Assembly (NCBI GenBank): GCA_016874945.1
Contig: VGSO01000160.1
Location: 1-6,791 of the forward strand
Direction: 5' to 3'
DNA: 6,791 nt
From: Deltaproteobacteria bacterium
GTDB lineage: Bacteria; Desulfobacterota; Desulfobaccia; Desulfobaccales; 0-14-0-80-60-11
The position numbers and the translations under genes were made by a program. A model generated the notes under the pieces. That model was not told the origin of the DNA, did no database searches, and worked only from the letters and a program-made list of their open reading frames with translations. Below, piece after piece: positions 5,732-6,791 of this stretch (position 1 is its first letter; the number at the start of each line of letters is the position of its first letter).

Positions 5732-6791
5732 ATGACCGATTTAAGCCGGATAGGCGCGAAGCTTCAGGGCCTATGCGGCTGGCAGTGCAGCCGCCGGAGG
5801 TTTATCCAGGCCGGCGCCTCGGCCCTGGCCCTGCTCTCCTGGCCCGTCTCGACCCGGGCTGCCTCCGTGGAAGCCCGGCTGGGCTTCATCCGCCCCCATC
5901 CGGCCCAGTTCTATCGCCCCCTGGAAGGGGGGCTGGTGCAATGCCAACTCTGCCCCCGGACCTGCGAGGTCCTGGACGGCGACCGGGGGGAGTGCGGGGT
6001 CCGGGAGAACCGTAAAGGCAACTACTTCAGCCTGGTTTACGGCAATCCCTGCGCGGTGCACGTGGACCCGGTGGAAAAAAAACCCCTGTTCCACGTGCTG
6101 CCGGGAAGCGGCTCCTTTTCCATCGCCACTGCGGGCTGCAACCTGCATTGCAAGTTTTGCCAGAACTGGGAAATTTCCCAGGCCCGGCCCGAGAAGACCT
6201 ATAACTTCGACCTGCCGCCGGAAAAGGTGGTGGACCTGGCCCGGGAGACCAACTGCGCCTCCATCGCCTACACTTATGTGGAGCCCATCATTTTTTACGA
6301 ATACATGACGGACGTGAGCCGTCTGGCTAAAAAGGCGGGTATTATCAACGTCTGCCACTCCGCCGGCTATATCCGGGAGAAGCCCCTGGAGGCCCTGTGC
6401 GACGTCCTGGGCGCGGCCTGCGTGGACCTCAAGTCCTTTGAAGCCGACTTTTACCGGGAACTGGTGGGCGCGGAGCTGGAGCCGGTGCTAAATAGTCTTA
6501 AAACCCTGCGCCGTCGAGGAGTGCACCTGGAGATCGTCAACCTGGTCATCCCCCAGATGAACGACAAGCCCGAGTCCATCACCCGGATGTGCGCCTGGAT
6601 CAAAGACGAACTGGGGCCCCTGACGCCGCTTCACTTCTCCCGGTTTTATCCCCTGTACAAGATGTTGCAGCACTTCCCCACCCCGGTGAGCACCCTGGAG
6701 AAGGCCCGGGACCTGGCCCTCAAAGCCGGCCTCAAATACGTCTATATCGGCAACGTTCCGGGAAACCCGGCGGAGGACACCAACTGCCACG
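5732..6791 (+). CDS. amrS: AmmeMemoRadiSam system radical SAM enzyme, 5' part, with Tat leader
   Basis: The first 353 residues of AmrS; the gene runs off the window end. The radical SAM motif CNLHCKFC is C136-C140-C143, followed by QNWEIS. The N-terminal four-cysteine domain is C71, C74, C78 and C88. Family blocks follow: AYTYVEP (179-185), CHSAGYI, VDLKSF (231-236), VIPQMND, PLHFSRFYP (299-307, preceded by LT) and near the edge YVYIGNVPGNPAEDTNCH. The N-terminus reads SRRRFIQAG (20-28), then a hydrophobic run to about 39 and a possible cleavage site near A43: a twin-arginine signal. The ATG has GAGG nine bases upstream, and no other in-frame ATG lies before the conserved domain. The family is linked to AMMECR1 and Memo proteins; neither lies in the visible part, but they could lie beyond the edge. 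The biochemical role is not settled. Confidence 0.92.
   Translation, partial: MTDLSRIGAKLQGLCGWQCSRRRFIQAGASALALLSWPVSTRAASVEARLGFIRPHPAQFYRPLEGGLVQCQLCPRTCEVLDGDRGECGVRENRKGNYFSLVYGNPCAVHVDPVEKKPLFHVLPGSGSFSIATAGCNLHCKFCQNWEISQARPEKTYNFDLPPEKVVDLARETNCASIAYTYVEPIIFYEYMTDVSRLAKKAGIINVCHSAGYIREKPLEALCDVLGAACVDLKSFEADFYRELVGAELEPVLNSLKTLRRRGVHLEIVNLVIPQMNDKPESITRMCAWIKDELGPLTPLHFSRFYPLYKMLQHFPTPVSTLEKARDLALKAGLKYVYIGNVPGNPAEDTNCH

Overview
The window looks like a chromosomal stretch from a strict anaerobe. My best guess is a sulfate-reducing or syntrophic Desulfobacterota (former Deltaproteobacteria), based on the GC-rich coding style, three radical SAM enzymes in under 7 kb, a membrane polyferredoxin and an IHF-alpha-like protein. 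The lineage is inference; there is no rRNA or other marker gene here.

Layout. Positions 132-1067 (+) encode a COG1313/PflX-type radical SAM protein. Positions 1133-1804 (+) encode a PPP-type metallophosphatase. It converges on 1986-2507 (-), an isochorismatase-family cysteine hydrolase that has the full residue set of a metal-dependent nicotinamidase. The 181-bp gap between these two genes is almost filled by a long imperfect hairpin. Positions 2792-4003 (+) encode a second radical SAM protein, with an unusual CX4CX2C motif. The next gap, 4004-4223, holds an element bounded by inverted arrays of a 7-bp repeat. After it come a 43-aa membrane protein with a CXXC motif (4224-4355) and, with no gap, a NapH-like membrane polyferredoxin (4356-5252). 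Then come an ihfA-like gene with its own promoter (5349-5639) and the 5' part of amrS (5732 to the window end). AmrS is the radical SAM member of the AmmeMemoRadiSam group and here carries an apparent twin-arginine leader.

Working together. The clearest functional unit is the small CXXC protein plus polyferredoxin, which abut and are probably translationally coupled; they look like a membrane electron-transfer pair. The first radical SAM protein and AmrS share the same N-terminal four-cysteine domain and look like distant paralogues. The other genes look like independent single-gene units. No complete novel multi-gene system is visible. The points most worth a second look are the apparently exported AmrS, the CXXC/polyferredoxin pair, and several intergenic repeats that share sequence between separate gaps.
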